Source: Oscillospiraceae bacterium (GTDB lineage Bacteria; Bacillota; Clostridia; Saccharofermentanales; Fastidiosipilaceae). From it: DNA of 64,000 nt. The position numbers were made by a program, and so were the translations under genes. The notes beneath the pieces were generated by a model. The model made no database searches and had not been told where the DNA came from. It worked only from the letters and a program-made list of their open reading frames with translations. This document shows, piece by piece, positions 61,960 through 64,000 of this stretch; the stretch's first letter is position 1, and the number at the start of each line of letters is the position of its first letter. The stretch covers positions 62,001 to 126,000 of the forward strand of contig JASBZA010000004.1 in assembly GCA_029983685.1 (NCBI GenBank), read 5' to 3'.

Positions 61960-62241
61960 ATGTTTAAGTTAGATTTACAATTATTAGCCCATAAGAAGGG
62001 TTTAGGTTCTACCAGTAACGGTCGTGATTCGATTGCCAAACGTTTAGGTGCCAAGAAGGGTGACGGAGAATATGTCTTAGCCGGCAATATTTTGTATCGC
62101 CAAAGAGGTACCAAAGTTCACCCCGGTAACAACGTCGGTATCGGCAAGGACGACACGCTCTATGCTTTGGTAGACGGTAATGTGAAGTTTGAGCGTAAGG
62201 ATAAGAAGCGCAAGCAGGTATCGGTTTACCCTGTTGCCTAA
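61960..62241 (+). CDS. rpmA: 50S ribosomal protein L27, with cleavable N-terminal extension
   Basis: A 93-residue protein. The first nine residues, MFKLDLQLL, form the Firmicutes-type extension removed by Prp so that AHKKGLGS becomes the N-terminus near the peptidyl-transfer centre. The usual cleavage context is LQFF before A; here it is LQLL. The core is standard (GSTSNGRDS, QRGTKVHPGNNVGIGKDDTLYAL). GGAGG precedes the ATG. An intrinsic terminator follows about 40 bases after the stop. Confidence 0.97.
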   Translation: MFKLDLQLLAHKKGLGSTSNGRDSIAKRLGAKKGDGEYVLAGNILYRQRGTKVHPGNNVGIGKDDTLYALVDGNVKFERKDKKRKQVSVYPVA

Positions 62242-62277
62242 GCCTTAGCTTAGAAATTATTATTTATATGTAATACT

Positions 62278-62307
62278 AAAGTCCGGCCGCAAAACCGGAC
62301 TTTTTTT
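62278..62307 (+). terminator. Intrinsic terminator after rpmA
   Basis: AAAGTCCGG at 62278 pairs with CCGGACTTT at 62295, and seven T end it. It separates rplU-prp-rpmA from obg, which starts about 25 bases later. Confidence 0.93.
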
Positions 62308-62331
62308 AACGGACTTCGGGGAGAACTAAAG

Positions 62332-63603
62332 ATGTTTATAGATCAGGCAAGAATTTATATCAAAGCCGGCAACGGAGGAAACGGAGCGGTCTCTTTTTAT
62401 AGGGGGAAATATATTCCAAACGGTGGCCCTGACGGAGGCAACGGCGGTCGAGGCGGATCGGTTTTTATGAAGGCTGTGTCGAATCTTTCGACCTTGCAGA
62501 ACTTCCGCTTTAAAAGAAAATATGTAGCCGGAAACGGTGAGGACGGAGCCAAGGCCAAGAGAGCCGGGAAAAAAGGCGAAGATCTCACCATTGAAGTGCC
62601 TGTTGGAACCGTTGTAAGAGAGCATGACACAGGACGACTGCTGGCCGATTTGAACAAGGAAGGCCAGACGGTTGAGCTTCAGGCAGGCGGCAGAGGCGGT
62701 GTCGGCAATGCGGTCTTTGCTACATCGACCAGACAAGCGCCCAACTTCGCTAAGCCCGGTGTCTTGGTTGAAGGCTTTTATGTGGATTTGGAGCTAAAAC
62801 TTTTGGCTGATGTGGGTCTTTTGGGTATGCCCAATGTCGGCAAAAGCACTTTTATTTCAGTTGTGTCCAATGCCAGGCCCAAGATAGGCGATTACCCCTT
62901 TACAACTTTAGAGCCGCAACTAGGTATTGCTATAGTAGGAGACTTTTCTTTTACGCTGGCGGATATCCCGGGCCTTATTGAAGGTGCCAGTGAAGGTGCC
63001 GGCTTAGGCTTGGCTTTTTTGCGTCATATTGAGCGGACCAGACTCTTGGTACATTTTATTGATGTGTCCGGTTCGGAAGGCAGAGATCCGATGGAAGATT
63101 TTCATATCATTCAAGATGAACTGGAGAACTTTAATGCGGTTTTGGCCAATCGTCCACAGATTATTGCCTTAAATAAAGTGGATTTGGCCAATCCTTCAGA
63201 TGCCGAGTTAACGAAGAAGCGCTTCGAGGATATGGGCTACGAATGCTTCCTGATATCGGCGGCAAGCCACCAAGGCACCAAGGAGCTCCTAGACCATATT
63301 GCGGCTGAATTACAGAAATTACCCGAAACAGTCCTCTATGAAGAACCGGATAAGACTTATAAGGTTTATCGCTTGGAAGAAGATTCTTACACCGTTGAGC
63401 AAAACGAAGACGGTATCTTCGAAGTGTCCGGTCCTTATATCGAAGAACTGTGCCGTCATGTCAATTTTCAGGACACGGAATCTTTGCAATATTTCCAAAA
63501 ACAGCTCCGTGATAAGGGCGTTATTGCCGATTTGGAAAAGGCCGGTGTCAAAGAGGGCGACACAATTTATTTAGATGGATTAGAATTTGAATTTATTTTT
63601 TAG
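62332..63603 (+). CDS. obg: GTPase Obg
   Basis: Essential ribosome-assembly and stress GTPase. The 423-residue protein has the glycine-rich Obg fold (residues 1-155: FIDQARIYIKAGNGGNGAVSF), the G domain with G1 GMPNVGKSTF, G2-type TTLEPQLG, G3 DIPGL, G4 NKVDLA and G5 SAAS, and a C-terminal OCT domain (YKVYRLEEDSYTV). All three domains are full length. GGGGAGA precedes the ATG. The rubrerythrin promoter overlaps its last codons. Confidence 0.97.
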   Translation: MFIDQARIYIKAGNGGNGAVSFYRGKYIPNGGPDGGNGGRGGSVFMKAVSNLSTLQNFRFKRKYVAGNGEDGAKAKRAGKKGEDLTIEVPVGTVVREHDTGRLLADLNKEGQTVELQAGGRGGVGNAVFATSTRQAPNFAKPGVLVEGFYVDLELKLLADVGLLGMPNVGKSTFISVVSNARPKIGDYPFTTLEPQLGIAIVGDFSFTLADIPGLIEGASEGAGLGLAFLRHIERTRLLVHFIDVSGSEGRDPMEDFHIIQDELENFNAVLANRPQIIALNKVDLANPSDAELTKKRFEDMGYECFLISAASHQGTKELLDHIAAELQKLPETVLYEEPDKTYKVYRLEEDSYTVEQNEDGIFEVSGPYIEELCRHVNFQDTESLQYFQKQLRDKGVIADLEKAGVKEGDTIYLDGLEFEFIF

Positions 63604-63615
63604 AATGGCTATAAT
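63587..63615 (+). promoter_or_regulatory. Promoter of the rubrerythrin gene, overlapping the obg end
   Basis: TTGAAT at 63587 and TATAAT at 63610 are separated by exactly 17 bases. The -35 lies within the last obg codons. The downstream leader is about 75 bases. Confidence 0.8.
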
Positions 63616-63695
63616 TTAGATGAGTAGGATAATTAAGAAACAAAGTTTTCAGATGTTTCTGTGATTATCGCAAAAATAATTAGGAGGATTTGAAA

Positions 63696-64000
63696 ATGAG
63701 TAATTTTCAAGAGACAAAGACTTATCAGAATCTAGTGAATGCTTTCGCAGGAGAATCTCAAGCCAGAAATCGTTACACTTTTTTTGCTTCTGTAGCTAAA
63801 AAAGCCGGTTTCGAGCAGATTGCAGCTATTTTCCTGGAGACTGCCGCTAATGAGAAAGAGCACGCTAAATTGTACTATAATCACATTGCAGAGAATTTAG
63901 GTGAACTTCCCGGTATGATGACTGTAACCGGCACCTATCCTATCCAGATCAGTGATACCGCTACGAACCTGCTTTCCGCTGCCGAAGGCGAAGAAGGTGA
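63696..64000 (+). CDS. Rubrerythrin, N-terminal fragment
   Basis: The last gene is cut by the window end; about 101 residues are visible. The ferritin-like di-iron domain is clear: FAGESQARNRYTFFASVAKKAGFEQIAAIFLETAANEKEHAKLYY carries the first Glu and the ExxH ligands (quoted as GESQARNRY and ANEKEHAKL), and AAEGEEGE begins the next helix. Rubrerythrins reduce hydrogen peroxide in anaerobes. AGGAGG lies 8 bases before the ATG. The C-terminal rubredoxin-like part lies beyond the window. Confidence 0.92.
   Translation, partial: MSNFQETKTYQNLVNAFAGESQARNRYTFFASVAKKAGFEQIAAIFLETAANEKEHAKLYYNHIAENLGELPGMMTVTGTYPIQISDTATNLLSAAEGEEG

Noticed and set aside
1..64000. CRISPR arrays, toxin-antitoxin pairs or restriction systems
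   Set aside because: No regularly spaced repeats and no cas, toxin or methylase-endonuclease signatures were found on either strand. The XRE genes have no toxin-like neighbour other than the protease described.

Overview
The window is chromosomal DNA of an anaerobic, low-to-mid G+C Bacillota, most likely class Clostridia. The evidence is PolC, PrkC/PrpC, the cysS-mrnC-rlmB-sigH order, an L27 with a cleavable N-terminal extension beside its Prp protease, a SAM-I riboswitch ahead of metK, a Flp1-type Tad pilin, and ferritin plus rubrerythrin. The genus cannot be fixed from the sequence alone; a Saccharofermentans/Fastidiosipila-like lineage is only a guess. TGA is an ordinary stop here (priA and gdhA both end with it).

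Layout. 1-11.8 kb is a dense forward housekeeping run: polC 3' end, priA, def, fmt, rsmB, rlmN, prpC, prkC, rsgA, rpe, thiN. 11.8-17.4 kb holds an aminotransferase, a lone glgB and an NMT1/SsuA-type ABC importer whose permease and ATPase are one polypeptide. 17.4-21.6 kb is a reverse block: ImmA-type protease with XRE regulator, galM, comF, and metK behind a complete SAM-I riboswitch. 21.7-26.9 kb is a compact Tad pilus/secretion locus: degenerate TadZ-like protein, TadA ATPase, fused TadB-TadC, Flp1 pilin, FHA-like membrane protein. 26.9-30.4 kb has upp, a lone serine resolvase, a 430-bp AT-rich gap, tRNA-Gln, mutM, an XRE regulator, and a strongly folded RNA with its own promoter (6S-like candidate). 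30.4-47.1 kb returns to housekeeping: cysS, mrnC, rlmB, sigH, a membrane-anchored orphan, a beta-CASP nuclease, gdhA, trmB, a GntR/ABC operon, ferritin, hflX, a DUF5662 protein, a NamZ-like protein, and a TrmO-GIY-YIG fusion.

47.0-61.1 kb is an arabinan/L-arabinose regulon: araR (reverse), GH51, a GH43 paralogue broken by an in-frame TGA, a GH43 lipoprotein, a sugar ABC importer (binding protein plus two permeases), an FGGY kinase, araA and a GH127 enzyme. The inferred flow is: surface GH43 cuts arabinan; the importer takes up oligosaccharides; GH51 and GH127 release arabinose inside the cell; AraA and the kinase convert it to L-ribulose-5-phosphate. No araD and no importer ATPase gene lie in the window. 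The middle of this regulon (about 48.2-56.06 kb) is visibly more AT-rich than the kinase, araA and GH127 genes, suggesting a different origin. The window closes with the canonical rplU-prp-rpmA-obg cluster and the start of a rubrerythrin gene.

Most notable: the TrmO-GIY-YIG fusion, the folded RNA at 30.2-30.4 kb, the doubly inactivated GH43 paralogue, the probable ATA start of rsmB, and the fused and reduced Tad and SsuC/SsuB-like systems. I found no CRISPR array, prophage, transposase or clearly new multigene defence system.
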